Shown piece after piece: positions 26,847-38,266 of a DNA stretch of 64,000 bases. Position numbers and translations under genes: made by a program. This DNA comes from Actinomyces massiliensis 4401292. GTDB lineage: Bacteria > Actinomycetota > Actinomycetes > Actinomycetales > Actinomycetaceae. Below the pieces are notes generated by a model. That model was not told the origin of the DNA. It did not search any database and saw nothing but the letters and a program-made list of their open reading frames with translations. The stretch lies in assembly GCF_000269805.1 (NCBI RefSeq), contig NZ_JH711481.1, positions 1,315,279 through 1,379,278 of the forward strand. The letters run 5' to 3'. Each line of letters begins with the position of its first letter. The stretch's first letter is position 1.

Positions 26847-27505
26847 CGCGTCACCGGCACATTCTCGAAAGCGCCCGCCATGGGAATGGTGACGGTGACG
26901 GTGTCCACGTCATCGGGCACTGCCGCGAAAGACGTCTGCAGAACTGTGGTGGCGCCTCGGGCGATGGCGACGCCATCGGTGCTGGAGCATAAGCATCCGC
27001 CGGCGGTGTCGTAGGCGGATCGGTAGATCTTCTTGCTTGAGGTGTCCAGAACCGTGACGCCATCGGTGTTGAATTCGGTTCCGCCGCTTGTCGTAGCTCC
27101 ATCATCGTTGAGGGGAACATCATTGGATCCGTCGGAGAAATGAGTCATCACGGACCAGGTATTGCTGGAAGAACCCGGCGTATCGTTCGTGACAGAGAAG
27201 ATGACGGTGGTGATCCCACCGGTCACGCTCACCGAGTTGAGCGTGACTGACAGCGGAATGTCATTGTCGGAGGTCTGTCGCGTGGCGACCACCGGCAGCT
27301 CCGAGTCGACCTCCACGGGGTCCGTCGAACCCGCCGCGGCCTGCGTATCCGCCAGCGTGCTTTTCACCTCCTGAGAGGTCGCGGGGTGGGTGGCGCTGGA
27401 ATCGCCATCGCCTTTGCCGACCTCCACGAATTGGCATCCGGTCAGGCTCGCGGCCAGTCCGATTGCGCTCACTGCGGCTAGAGCCCGTCCTGGAATCCCG
27501 ATCAT
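26843..27505 (-). CDS. Lipoprotein resembling the N-terminal beta domain of the island OmpA proteins
   Basis: 220 residues. Lipoprotein signal with lipobox LTGC (VSAIGLAASLTGCQFVEVGK). The mature part is beta-rich: IPLSVTLNSVSVTGGITTVI, GVTVLDTSSKKIYRSAYDTA, FAAVPDDVDTVTVTIPMAGA. The same order (hydrophobic strand pair, D-rich turn, PxxVDxVTVxxPxxGxxxVPV) occurs before the OmpA domain in the proteins at 30652, 32422, 34338 and 36248. It likely works with the OmpA protein coupled to it (ATGA overlap). Ligand unknown. Confidence 0.8.
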   Translation of the reverse strand: MIGIPGRALAAVSAIGLAASLTGCQFVEVGKGDGDSSATHPATSQEVKSTLADTQAAAGSTDPVEVDSELPVVATRQTSDNDIPLSVTLNSVSVTGGITTVIFSVTNDTPGSSSNTWSVMTHFSDGSNDVPLNDDGATTSGGTEFNTDGVTVLDTSSKKIYRSAYDTAGGCLCSSTDGVAIARGATTVLQTSFAAVPDDVDTVTVTIPMAGAFENVPVTR

Positions 27506-27927
27506 TGCGGATCCTCCTATTCTTCATTCCTCACGATTCTTCGCGATTCTTCATGGTCATCTTCATTCTGACGCGGCCGCGCTGCGCGATATCGCTGCGA
27601 TGTCCGTGTGATGTCGGTGTGGTGTCGATGCGATCTCTTCGAGCCGTAATGGGCTCGCGGCGCGGTGTCACAGTAAAAGACTCTCAGCGCTCGACGAATG
27701 GGCACTTTTGCACGGGGAGAAAACGTGTCGTACCCGGGGATGGCCGGGTACTCCCCATATCCGCATTCACTCCCCATGCACTGCACGGGGAGTGAATGGG
27801 GATGAACCGGAGGGCGAACTGGAGAATGAATTGGAGGGGTGAGTATGGCCCACCGTCATCACACGCGGGTCACGACGCTGTAGGTTTGGCCCCGTAGCCG
27901 ACTAGCCCCGACCCGAGTGGAACCCGC
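27506..27927. other. Divergent intergenic region with hairpin and CTCCCC motifs
   Basis: 422 bases between the divergent lipoprotein operon and the kinase gene; no gene seen. It holds an inverted repeat CATTCACTCCCC (27764-27775) / GGGGAGTGAATG (27787-27798) and a further CTCCCCAT at about 27751. It probably carries both promoters. Similar CTCCCC clusters occur at 38190-38245 before another OmpA gene. Confidence 0.45.
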
Positions 27928-30417
<2,490 letters not shown>

Positions 30418-30651
30418 GCTCGGCGGGCGCAGCCGCCGGTGGGCGGGGGCCTGCAGGCTGCACTCGGGCTGTACTGGCTGGCTTCCGGCCTGCTGCTGAC
30501 TGCCGGCCGACTCGACTCGCTGCCTGCCGCCTGCCGGGCCCGTCGCGCACCCCGGCTCGGCCTCGTGCGCGGCGGTGCGGTGCAGTACTGCCCATCGTCG
30601 CCGCGGGCGCGGCACGGTATTGTCGCGACACCACGTATAGGAAAGTGACCC

Positions 30652-32226
30652 ATGAACAACCTCCGTCATCCCCGCGCGACACGATCCGGCCTTTCCCGCC
30701 GGGTTGTCCTCTCGCTGCCCGCGCTGGCTGTGGCCGGCGGGCTCGCCGCCTGCAACAAGCGCGAGTCCCCCATCGTTCCGGCGACCCCCACAGCCTCCCC
30801 GGCCTCGACCGCCGCCGAGGCGCTCACGACCGGTGAAACGCTCAACATCTCGGTCGGCCCGCTGGTGCGCGTCACCCATCAGGGGAGCGATCTGTCGGTA
30901 CTTCCCCTCACCATCGCCCGCCCCAAGGATGCGGTTGAGCCGACATTGAACGCCGCGGCCGTCATTATGGGAGGTATTACGAGCAATGTGGTTCTTTACA
31001 GGCCTCTGCGTCTGATCGACTCCGCGGGGCTGCGGGTCTGGTCGACCACCACCGGGAAGACCGATTTCGGCTCCATCGCTCCCGGTGATGACCAGGACCT
31101 CTATCCGACTTTCGGTCCGGTCGACGTCGATACGGTGACGGTCTTCCTGTCTCACGGGGGCTTCATTGAGGTGCCCGTCGTCAACGCCGACGATGCCCAG
31201 GCGCCCAAGCTGGACGTCGGCTCGATCGTTTCGAATGCGAAGCTTCAGGACACCCTGCGCGATCCCGTGTCCATCGAGCGCTACTCCGTGGCACTGGACG
31301 GCTCCTCCAGCGGGCTGACCGATGGGGACGAGACGTCCGTGGACGTGGCCAGCGATGTCACCTTCGCCGTCGATTCCGCCGAGCTGACCGCTCAGGCCGA
31401 CGATGCTCTCAAAGGGGTCGCCGAGACGATCGCCGGTTACAGCGGCGGGGAGCTGACGATCACCGGGCATACCGACGATGTGGCGGACGACGCCCACAAC
31501 CAGAAGCTGTCTGAGGACCGGGCCCAGGCCGTCGCCGACCGGCTCGGGAAGCTGACCGACCTGAGCGCCTGGACGACGACCGTCGCCGGCAAGGGGGAGA
31601 CCGAGCCCAAGTCCGCCAACGACACCGAGGAGGGCCGTCAGGCCAACCGGCGCGTCGAGGTGGTCATCGCTCCGACGGACGGGACCGACGGCTCCCTGGC
31701 GCGCTCCGGCAGTGGCGCCGAGATCCCTGAGCCCGCCGGACCCAGCGGCAGCGGACCCGATGGCGTCACTGTCGGGAGCGGTACGTTCGGGCTGGGGCAG
31801 GTCACGGTCAAGCTCGCGCAGGTGCAGCGCCGTGGAAGCCTGCTGCTGGGCGTCCTCGAGGTCACCGGGGGCAAGGGCGGGTCGTTGACCCCTCTGGGTA
31901 CTGGTTGGCTCTCCGATCCGGGCAGTGTGCTCAACAATGCGCGCGGCGAGCTGGGCGGCGCCACGAGCCTGTTGGCCTCCGACGGGCTGACCCTGCTGTC
32001 GGGGTCGGATCGGATCTATCCCGTGGACTACCTGCTGCCCGATTCGGATGCGCACCGTGCGCTCACCGAGCTCGAGCTCTCCGAGATCCTGACCGAGGGG
32101 CAGACGAGCCGGGTGTGCGTGGCCTGGCCCGACACCGAGGAGGACACCGTCATGGTCGATCACCCGGACGGCGGCGCCCTGCCCTGGCCCTGGCGGCTGA
32201 CCGACGTGCCCGTCGTCGATGGCTGA
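30652..32226 (+). CDS. OmpA-domain lipoprotein (fused form, plus-strand copy)
   Basis: 524 residues. Lipoprotein signal with arginine pair and lipobox (SRRVVLSLPALAVAGGLAAC). N-terminal beta domain (LNISVGPLVRVTHQGSDLSV ... VDVDTVTVFLSHGGFIEVPV), OmpA domain at about 235-345 (FAVDSAELTAQADDALKG, ITGHTDDVADDAHNQKLSED, RRVEVVIAP), then a C-terminal beta domain (GQVTVKLAQVQRRGSLLLGV; RVCVAWPDTEEDTVMVDHPD). Same layout as the three minus-strand paralogues but more diverged. OmpA domains normally bind peptidoglycan, so wall-anchored surface protein is the best guess. ATG 30652 follows AGGAAAGTGACCC. Confidence 0.85.
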   Translation: MNNLRHPRATRSGLSRRVVLSLPALAVAGGLAACNKRESPIVPATPTASPASTAAEALTTGETLNISVGPLVRVTHQGSDLSVLPLTIARPKDAVEPTLNAAAVIMGGITSNVVLYRPLRLIDSAGLRVWSTTTGKTDFGSIAPGDDQDLYPTFGPVDVDTVTVFLSHGGFIEVPVVNADDAQAPKLDVGSIVSNAKLQDTLRDPVSIERYSVALDGSSSGLTDGDETSVDVASDVTFAVDSAELTAQADDALKGVAETIAGYSGGELTITGHTDDVADDAHNQKLSEDRAQAVADRLGKLTDLSAWTTTVAGKGETEPKSANDTEEGRQANRRVEVVIAPTDGTDGSLARSGSGAEIPEPAGPSGSGPDGVTVGSGTFGLGQVTVKLAQVQRRGSLLLGVLEVTGGKGGSLTPLGTGWLSDPGSVLNNARGELGGATSLLASDGLTLLSGSDRIYPVDYLLPDSDAHRALTELELSEILTEGQTSRVCVAWPDTEEDTVMVDHPDGGALPWPWRLTDVPVVDG

Positions 32227-32300
32227 GTAGGCTGAGTAGGGTCAGGCGGGTGGTCCGGGTCCCGTTCCCGTTCAGTGCCGCCACTGCCGCCAGTGCTGCG

Positions 32301-32356
32301 CCGAGATCGGTCGTACTCCGCGCCGAGATCGGTCGTACTCCGCATCGAGATCGGTT
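32301..32356. repeat. 22-bp tandem repeat array B (three units, minus orientation)
   Basis: CCGAGATCGG at 32301 and 32323 and TCGAGATCGG at 32345, exactly 22 bases apart, separated by TCGTACTCCG-type spacers. It lies between the convergent 3' ends of two OmpA genes. Confidence 0.93.
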
Positions 32357-32421
32357 CACCAGCGCTAACGGATGAGGCTGCCGGTAATACTGGCAGTGCC
32401 GGTGACTCTCAGGCGGCGTTC

Positions 32422-34131
32422 TCAAGCAGTGATGACGGGGATGTCGGTGAGGCGGAAGACATATGAAAGGTTGTTCTTGTGTCCGGGGTGGTCGAGGGTG
32501 ACGGTGTCCTGGCCGGTGTCGGGCCAGACGACGCACACGGTGGTGGTGGCGCCTTCTTTGAGGGGTTTGTAGGTGTAGAGCTCGGTCAGGGGGTGGTGCC
32601 AGGTGCTGTCTGGTGGGAGGTAGTCGGTGGGGTAGAGGCGCTGGCCGTCGGCCAGGAGGGTCAGGCCGTTGGCGATGCCGACGGCGCTCGCACCGCCGTT
32701 CTCGCCGCGGGAGCTGGCGAAGGCCTGTGCGGGGTCTTTGAGCCAGGTGGTTAGGGTGGCGTCGTCGGTGCCGCCGGGTCCGGTGGTGATGGTGAGCTGG
32801 GCGGTTAGGAGGCCGCCGTTGCGGGTGACGTGGTCGAGGGTGATGGTGATCTGGCCTTTGCCGTCTGGGCCGGGGACGGTGACGCCGTCGGGGCCGGTGC
32901 CGACGGGGCCTTGAGCTTCGGGCAGGCCGGTGTCCGAGGCCGGTGGGGCTGACGGCGTGGCGGTGCCGGTGGTTCCCGGCTGCTTGGCGGTGGTGCCGCT
33001 GGTGGGGGTGATGGTGATGACGACGCGTCTGTTGGCGGCGCGGGCTTCGTCGGTGGTGTCGTTGATGGCGGGTTCGGTTTCGCCTTTGCCGGTGGTGGTG
33101 ATCTGCCATTTGGCGAGGGCGGCCAGCTGGCCCAGACGGTCCTTGACCGTGCCGGCCCTGTTCTCGGACAGGGTCTGGTTGTGGGCGTTGTCGGCGACGT
33201 CGTCGGTGTGTCCCACGATGTCGAGGTTTCCGCCGTCGGGGTACTGGGCGATCTGGTCGGCGACGGTCTGCAGCTGGGCATCAGCCGCTGCCGTGAGGTT
33301 GTAGGAGTCGGAATCGAAGGTGACATCGCTGGCCAGGGTGACCGTGACGTCCTTGTCGGTGGTGCGCGTACCGGTCGAGTCATCCAGAGCCCGGGTGTAG
33401 CGCTCCAGGGGCACCACGGCGGCCTTGTCACCGGGGCCACTATTGTCTTGGATGATCTTGTCGGCCTTGCCCAGGGCTTCGGAGCTGACCCCGACGTCGG
33501 CGGCGGCGTCGCGGTCGATGACACGCACGCGGACAAAACCGGTCTGCGGGACGAGCACGGTGACCTCGTCAAGGTCGACCGGTGTGAACACCACGGTGGA
33601 GGAGACCGTCTCACCGGGCTTGAGCTCAAGAGTTCCTCCGGACGCCGATCCGGCGGTCCACACCCGACCCGCGCCGGCAGTGTCGATCAACCGCACACCG
33701 CTGGCGCCACGAGCCGGAAGAGGTCTACCCAGAGAGGTGCTGGCGTAGACCGTGTTGTCACTGTCGTCCGAACCGCTCTCGGAGCTCTGGACATCGGCGA
33801 CCGCCGCGTCGTCCGCTGCCCGGGTGAGTTCCAGGACCAGGGCCGTAGCCTCCTCACTGACACGCACCAAGGGCGATACCCTCACCGAGACGCGGTGCCC
33901 CAGCAGATGACCATCCAAGTCCTGCCACCCATCTGGTGCAGGCGAAGCCGCACCCGACGACCCAGCACCACCACCGCCCGAGACACCACCACCGCCCCCA
34001 GACCCGGCCCTGGACAGACGACACCCCGCCACCACCGGCACGCCCGCGGCGGTCAGGGCGGTCAAGGTCAGGAAGGAGCGTCGGCTGCTTTGCTTGGGAT
34101 GGAGGGCCAGTGGTCGTGGTTTAGGGGACAT
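32422..34131 (-). CDS. OmpA-domain lipoprotein, tandem copy 3
   Basis: 569 residues. Tat-like lipoprotein signal: twin Arg in SSRRSFLTLTALTAAGVPVV followed by lipobox VAGC. A Gly/Ser-rich linker, the N-terminal beta domain (GHRVSVRVSPLVRVSEEATA; FTPVDLDEVTVLVPQTGFVR), OmpA domain at about 275-390 (TFDSDSYNLTAAADAQLQTV, IVGHTDDVADNAHNQTLSEN, RRVVITITPTSG) and a C-terminal beta domain (GQITITLDHVTRNGGLLTAQ; TTTVCVVWPDTGQDTVTLDH). Start ATG 34131 follows AAAGGAGG. Last of three tandem paralogues; its final ~100 codons are almost identical to copy 2. Confidence 0.88.
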   Translation of the reverse strand: MSPKPRPLALHPKQSSRRSFLTLTALTAAGVPVVAGCRLSRAGSGGGGGVSGGGGAGSSGAASPAPDGWQDLDGHLLGHRVSVRVSPLVRVSEEATALVLELTRAADDAAVADVQSSESGSDDSDNTVYASTSLGRPLPARGASGVRLIDTAGAGRVWTAGSASGGTLELKPGETVSSTVVFTPVDLDEVTVLVPQTGFVRVRVIDRDAAADVGVSSEALGKADKIIQDNSGPGDKAAVVPLERYTRALDDSTGTRTTDKDVTVTLASDVTFDSDSYNLTAAADAQLQTVADQIAQYPDGGNLDIVGHTDDVADNAHNQTLSENRAGTVKDRLGQLAALAKWQITTTGKGETEPAINDTTDEARAANRRVVITITPTSGTTAKQPGTTGTATPSAPPASDTGLPEAQGPVGTGPDGVTVPGPDGKGQITITLDHVTRNGGLLTAQLTITTGPGGTDDATLTTWLKDPAQAFASSRGENGGASAVGIANGLTLLADGQRLYPTDYLPPDSTWHHPLTELYTYKPLKEGATTTVCVVWPDTGQDTVTLDHPGHKNNLSYVFRLTDIPVITA

Positions 34132-34189
34132 GATGGGCCTCCTTTCAGCGAGGCTTGATGTTCATTGCGAATGATGTAAGCGGAACGCT

Positions 34190-34294
34190 CCGATCTCGGT
34201 TCTCAGCGCGGAACTGGACCGATCTCGAGCCGGAAGTGGACCGAACTCGAGCCGGAACCGGACCGATCTCGGTGCGGAATACGACCGATCTCGG
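34190..34294. repeat. 22-bp tandem repeat array C (five units)
   Basis: Cores at 34190, 34219, 34241 (CCGAACTCGA), 34263 and 34285. The last four are exactly 22 apart; the first is 29 from the second. It lies in the gap upstream of OmpA copy 3, beyond the stop of copy 2. Confidence 0.93.
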
Positions 34295-34337
34295 CGATGA
34301 GGGGGCCAGCAGTGCCGGTGACTCTCAGGCGGCGTTC

Positions 34338-36041
34338 TCAAGCAGTGATGACGGGGATGTCGGTGAGGCGGAAGACATAGGAAAGGTTGTTCTTGTGCCC
34401 GGGGTGGTCGAGGGTGACGGTGTCTTGTCCGGTGTCGGGCCAGACGACGCACACGGTGGTGGTGGCGCCTTCTTTGAGGGCGCTGGTCAGCGTCTGCTCG
34501 GTGAGGGGCCTGTGGCGGTCTATGTCTGGTGGGAGGTAGTCGGCGGGGTAGACGCGTTGGCCGTCGGCCAGGAGGGTCAGTCCGCTGGAGGCGCCGATGG
34601 CTTCGATCCCCCCTGTTTCTCCTCGTGAGTTGGCCAGGAGGACGGAGCTGTCAGTGAGCCATGCGGATAAGAACGGGTTACCGGTGCCACCGGGGCCGGT
34701 GGTGACGGTGAGCTGGCCGAGTAGGAGGCCGCCGTTGCGGGTGACGTGGTCGAGGGTGACGGTGATCTGACCGCCGCCTCGGGTGTCGGGTCCGTTGAGG
34801 GTGACGCCGTCGGGGCCGGTGCCGACGGGGCCTTGTGCGTCGGGCAGGCCGGTGTCCGACGTCGGTGGGGCTGACGGCGTGGCGCTGTTCGGGGTCCCCG
34901 GTTGCGTGGTGGTGCCGCTTGTGGGGGTGATGGTGATGGCGACGCGGCGGTTGGCGGCGCGGGCTTCGTCGGTGGTGTCGTTGATGGCGGGTTCGGTTTC
35001 GCCTTTGCCGGTGGTGGTGATCTGCCATTTGGCGAGGTCGGCGAGTTCTGTCAGTCGTGTTTTGACGGCGGCGGCGCGGTCCTCGGAGAGCTTCTGGTTG
35101 TGGGCGTCGTCGGCGACGTCGTCGGTGTGGCCCACTATGTCGAGGTTTCCGCCGTCGGGATGCTGGGCCAGTTGCCCGGCCACGGTCTGCAGCTGGCCGT
35201 CGGCCTTGTCGGACAGATTGGCGGAGTCGGAGTCGAAGGTGACGTCGCTGGACAGGGTGACCGTCACGTTCTGGTCGGTGGTTCGCGTGTTGGTGGAGTC
35301 GTCCAGGGCCTCGGTGAAGGACTCAATGCGTACGGGGGCACTCCTACCGGAATCGGTGCTGAGCTTGCCCAGGGTCTTGTCCATGGCGGCCAGGTCGATG
35401 CCGATGGTGGTGGCCGTGTCCCGGTCGATCACGCCGAGGGGAACGAAACCGGTCTGGGGGATGAAAGCGGTGACCTGATCGATGTCGACCGGCCCGAAGG
35501 GAATGTAAACCGTGTCGGATTCGCCCGGGGCGAGTATGAGGTACTGCAGACTATCCAGCGTGGTAATCCATACTCGACCCTGGTCGGGGTCCAACAGCCG
35601 CACACTGCTGTTAACGGAGTCGGTCATATACGGGTTGACTGGCATCCGGCTGTCGCTATTCCAGTGCTGCTGCACATCCACCATGGCGGCGTCGTCGGCG
35701 GCCCGAGTGAACTCCAGGACCAGGGCCGTGGCCTCCTCACTGGTGCGGACCAGGGGAGAGACCCGGACAGATAATCGGTGCCCCACGATGCGGGCGTCCA
35801 GGGTCTGGAAATCGGTCGGAGCGGGAGACGCCGAAACCGAGGAAGTACTACCACCAGACCCAGACGACGCGCCGCCATCGGCCCCGACCTTGGACAAACG
35901 ACACCCCGCCATCACCGGCACGCCCCCGGCACCCAGGGCCGTCAGGGCGGTCAGGGTGAGGAAGGAGCGTCGCCCGGGTGCCGCCGCCGGGTGAGGGGCT
36001 GGAGGCTGCGGCTTGGTGGGGTTGGCGGGGGTGGCGGACAT
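34338..36041 (-). CDS. OmpA-domain lipoprotein, tandem copy 2
   Basis: 567 residues. The ATG at 36041 is preceded by GGGAGG; the frame stays open far upstream but that part only reads antisense repeat and neighbour sequence. Signal with twin Arg and lipobox (GRRSFLTLTALTALGAGGVP, then VMAGC). Domains as in copy 3: beta domain (VSPLVRTSEEATALVLEFTR), OmpA domain (TFDSDSANLSDKADGQLQTV; IVGHTDDVADDAHNQKLSED) and C-terminal beta domain. The N-terminal variable part (VQQHWNSDSRMPVNPYMTDS) differs from the other copies, while the 3' third is nearly identical to copy 3, which suggests gene conversion or recent duplication. Confidence 0.87.
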   Translation of the reverse strand: MSATPANPTKPQPPAPHPAAAPGRRSFLTLTALTALGAGGVPVMAGCRLSKVGADGGASSGSGGSTSSVSASPAPTDFQTLDARIVGHRLSVRVSPLVRTSEEATALVLEFTRAADDAAMVDVQQHWNSDSRMPVNPYMTDSVNSSVRLLDPDQGRVWITTLDSLQYLILAPGESDTVYIPFGPVDIDQVTAFIPQTGFVPLGVIDRDTATTIGIDLAAMDKTLGKLSTDSGRSAPVRIESFTEALDDSTNTRTTDQNVTVTLSSDVTFDSDSANLSDKADGQLQTVAGQLAQHPDGGNLDIVGHTDDVADDAHNQKLSEDRAAAVKTRLTELADLAKWQITTTGKGETEPAINDTTDEARAANRRVAITITPTSGTTTQPGTPNSATPSAPPTSDTGLPDAQGPVGTGPDGVTLNGPDTRGGGQITVTLDHVTRNGGLLLGQLTVTTGPGGTGNPFLSAWLTDSSVLLANSRGETGGIEAIGASSGLTLLADGQRVYPADYLPPDIDRHRPLTEQTLTSALKEGATTTVCVVWPDTGQDTVTLDHPGHKNNLSYVFRLTDIPVITA

Positions 36042-36097
36042 GAGGGGCCTCCCTTCGGTGAGGTCTGATGGTTGTGCGGATGCAGTAAGAAACCGGA

Positions 36098-36195
36098 CCG
36101 ATCTCGGTGCGGAATACGACCGATCTCGAGCCGGAACTGGACCGATCTCGGTGCGGAATACGACCGATCTCGAGCCGGAACTGGACCGATCTCGG
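36098..36195. repeat. 22-bp tandem repeat array D (five units)
   Basis: Cores at 36098, 36120, 36142, 36164 and 36186, exactly 22 apart. Spacers alternate between TGCGGAATACGA and AGCCGGAACTGG types, suggesting growth by duplication of a 44-base double unit. It lies between OmpA copies 1 and 2. Confidence 0.95.
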
Positions 36196-36247
36196 CGGTG
36201 AGGGGGTCGGCAGTGCCGGCGGGCCGCCGGCGGGCCGCAGGCGGCTC

Positions 36248-38098
36248 TCAAGCGGTGATGACGGGGATATCGCTGAGGCGGAAGGCGTAGCCGTCGTCGA
36301 AGCGCCCGCCGGGGTGGTCGAGGGTGACGGTATCCTGGCCGGTGTCGGGCCAGACGACGCAGATGGTGGTGGTGACGTTCTCCTTGAGGTCCTCGTAGGC
36401 GTAGAGCTCGGTGAGGGGCCTGTGCCAGTCGCCGCCGGGCAGGATGTAGTCGGCGGTGTAGACGCGCTGGCCGTCGGCCAGGAGGGTCAGGCCATTGGTG
36501 ATGCCGACGGCGCTCACGCCGCCGCTCTCGCCGCGGGAGCTGGCGTGAACTTGTGCGGGGTCGTTCAACCATCCGGTCAGGGTGGTGTCGCCGGTGCCGC
36601 CCGGCCCGGTGGTGACGATGAGCTGGCCGAGCAGGAGGCCGCCGTTGCGGGTGATGTGGTCGAGGGTGACGGTGATCTGGCCGCCGTAGTCCTCCGGTCC
36701 TTTGACGGTGACGCCGTCCGGGCCGGTGCCGACCGGGCCCTTGGCCTCGGGCAGACCGGTGCCCGAGGTCGGTGGGGCTGAGGGCGTGGCGGTGCCGGTG
36801 GTTCCCGGCTGCTTGGCGGTGGTGCCGCTTGTGGGGGTGATGGTGATGACGACGCGGCGGTTGGCGGCGCGGGCCTCGTCGGTGGTGTCGTCGATGGCGG
36901 GCTCGGTCTCGCCCTTGCCGGTGACGGAATCCGGCCACGATCCCAGATCGGCGAGTTCGGCCAGCCGGTCGCGCACGGCCTGGGCCCGGTCCTCAGACAG
37001 CTTCTGGTTGTGGGCGTCGTCGGCGACGTCGTCGGTGTGCCCCACGATGTCGAGGCTGCCGCCGTCGGGATACTGAGCCAGTTGCTCGGCCACAATCTGC
37101 AGCTGGCCGTCGGCCTTGTCGGACAGTGCCGCGGAGTCGGAGTCGAAGGTGACGTCACTGGACAGGGTGACCGTGACGTCCTTGTCGCTGGTGCGCGTGC
37201 CGGCCGAGTTGTCCGGGGCCTGGGTGTAGCGCTCCAGGGGCGCGACGGCCGCGTCCTCACCGGGGCCGCCGTCCTGGATGATCTCGTCGGCCTCGTCCAG
37301 CGCCTGAGAACTGATCCCGGCTCCTGCCGCCTGGTCGCGGCCGATGACGCTCACCGTGGCGAAGCCGGACTGGGGCACGAAGACGATGACCTCGTCGATG
37401 TCGACCGGTCCGAACACGACCGTGGACGTGATCGTCTCGCCGCGCTTGAACTCCAGGGCCCCTCCGGATGCCGACCCCGCGGTCCACACCCGTCCCGCGC
37501 CGGCGGTGTCGATCAGACGCACGCCATCGGCACCACTGCCCCCAGCGGGCGCGCTCAGACTGGGAGTGGCATAGGCGGTGTCCGGATCAGTGCCCGAGTC
37601 AGCGCCCGGGTCGTCGGTGCTGTCCGGACTGCCCTGACCGTCCTGCGCGTCGTCGGAGGCGGGGGATTCCTCGGCGTCGTCTGTCGGCAGGCTGCCGGAG
37701 TCCTCAATGTCGGCAGGCGCAGCGTCGTCAGTCGCGCGGGTGATCTCCAGGACCAGGGCCGTGGCGGTGTCACTCGCGCGCACCAGGGGCGAGACCCGGA
37801 TCGTGGCGTGATGCCCCAGCAGGTGGCCGTCGAGATCCTGCCATCCGGCCGTGCCGTTGTTCGTCGCCCCGGCCGAGGCGGCGGAGGTGGCGGAGGCGCC
37901 ATCGGTGGGTGCTCCGTTCTCGCCCGAATCGGATGAGCGCCCGCAACCCGCTGCCAGTGACGCGCCCGCGGCGGTCAGGGCCGTCAGGGCGGTCAGGGTC
38001 AGGAAGGAGCGTCGCCCGGGCGCCGTCGAGCGAGGGACCGGAGGCCGGGGCGGTCGTGCCGGGGTTGTTAGGTTCAGGGGACGTGAGGTGCGGTGCAT
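36248..38098 (-). CDS. OmpA-domain lipoprotein, tandem copy 1
   Basis: 616 residues. ATG 38098 has GGGAGGAG ten bases upstream. Twin-Arg lipoprotein signal (GRRSFLTLTALTALTAAGAS, then LAAGC). It differs from copies 2 and 3 by a ~55-residue acidic Ser/Asp/Glu-rich insert around 130-185 (SGSLPTDDAEESPASDDAQD). The OmpA domain (TFDSDSAALSDKADGQLQIV; IVGHTDDVADDAHNQKLSED; RRVVITITPTSG) and the C-terminal beta domain are intact. A CTCCCC-rich gap of 168 bases separates it from the lipoprotein gene upstream on the same strand. Confidence 0.88.
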   Translation of the reverse strand: MHRTSRPLNLTTPARPPRPPVPRSTAPGRRSFLTLTALTALTAAGASLAAGCGRSSDSGENGAPTDGASATSAASAGATNNGTAGWQDLDGHLLGHHATIRVSPLVRASDTATALVLEITRATDDAAPADIEDSGSLPTDDAEESPASDDAQDGQGSPDSTDDPGADSGTDPDTAYATPSLSAPAGGSGADGVRLIDTAGAGRVWTAGSASGGALEFKRGETITSTVVFGPVDIDEVIVFVPQSGFATVSVIGRDQAAGAGISSQALDEADEIIQDGGPGEDAAVAPLERYTQAPDNSAGTRTSDKDVTVTLSSDVTFDSDSAALSDKADGQLQIVAEQLAQYPDGGSLDIVGHTDDVADDAHNQKLSEDRAQAVRDRLAELADLGSWPDSVTGKGETEPAIDDTTDEARAANRRVVITITPTSGTTAKQPGTTGTATPSAPPTSGTGLPEAKGPVGTGPDGVTVKGPEDYGGQITVTLDHITRNGGLLLGQLIVTTGPGGTGDTTLTGWLNDPAQVHASSRGESGGVSAVGITNGLTLLADGQRVYTADYILPGGDWHRPLTELYAYEDLKENVTTTICVVWPDTGQDTVTLDHPGGRFDDGYAFRLSDIPVITA

Positions 38099-38189
38099 GG
38101 TGGTCTCCTCCCGGTGAGGTAGGGACTTCTGCGGCGGATGGACCGGAGGAACACCTCGACCGTAGCCGGTCGGCCCTGCGTTCTCGATG

Positions 38190-38245
38190 GGGACGGACCC
38201 ATCAGTCCCCATCTGCTCCCCATCACTACCCGTGCACTCCCCGTG
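38190..38245. promoter_or_regulatory. CTCCCC-rich segment upstream of OmpA copy 1
   Basis: Within 56 bases there are AGTCCCCAT, GCTCCCCAT and GCACTCCCCGTG. The same heptamers appear in the 27506-27927 gap before the other OmpA operon. Could be binding sites of a common regulator; no protein is assigned. Confidence 0.3.
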
Positions 38246-38266
38246 GAGCGCCGGCCGTTCAGACGA

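Noticed and set aside
34338-36938. 866-codon version of OmpA copy 2
   Set aside because: The extra N-terminal part reads through array D and the antisense of copy 1; the ribosome site and signal peptide fix the start at 36041.
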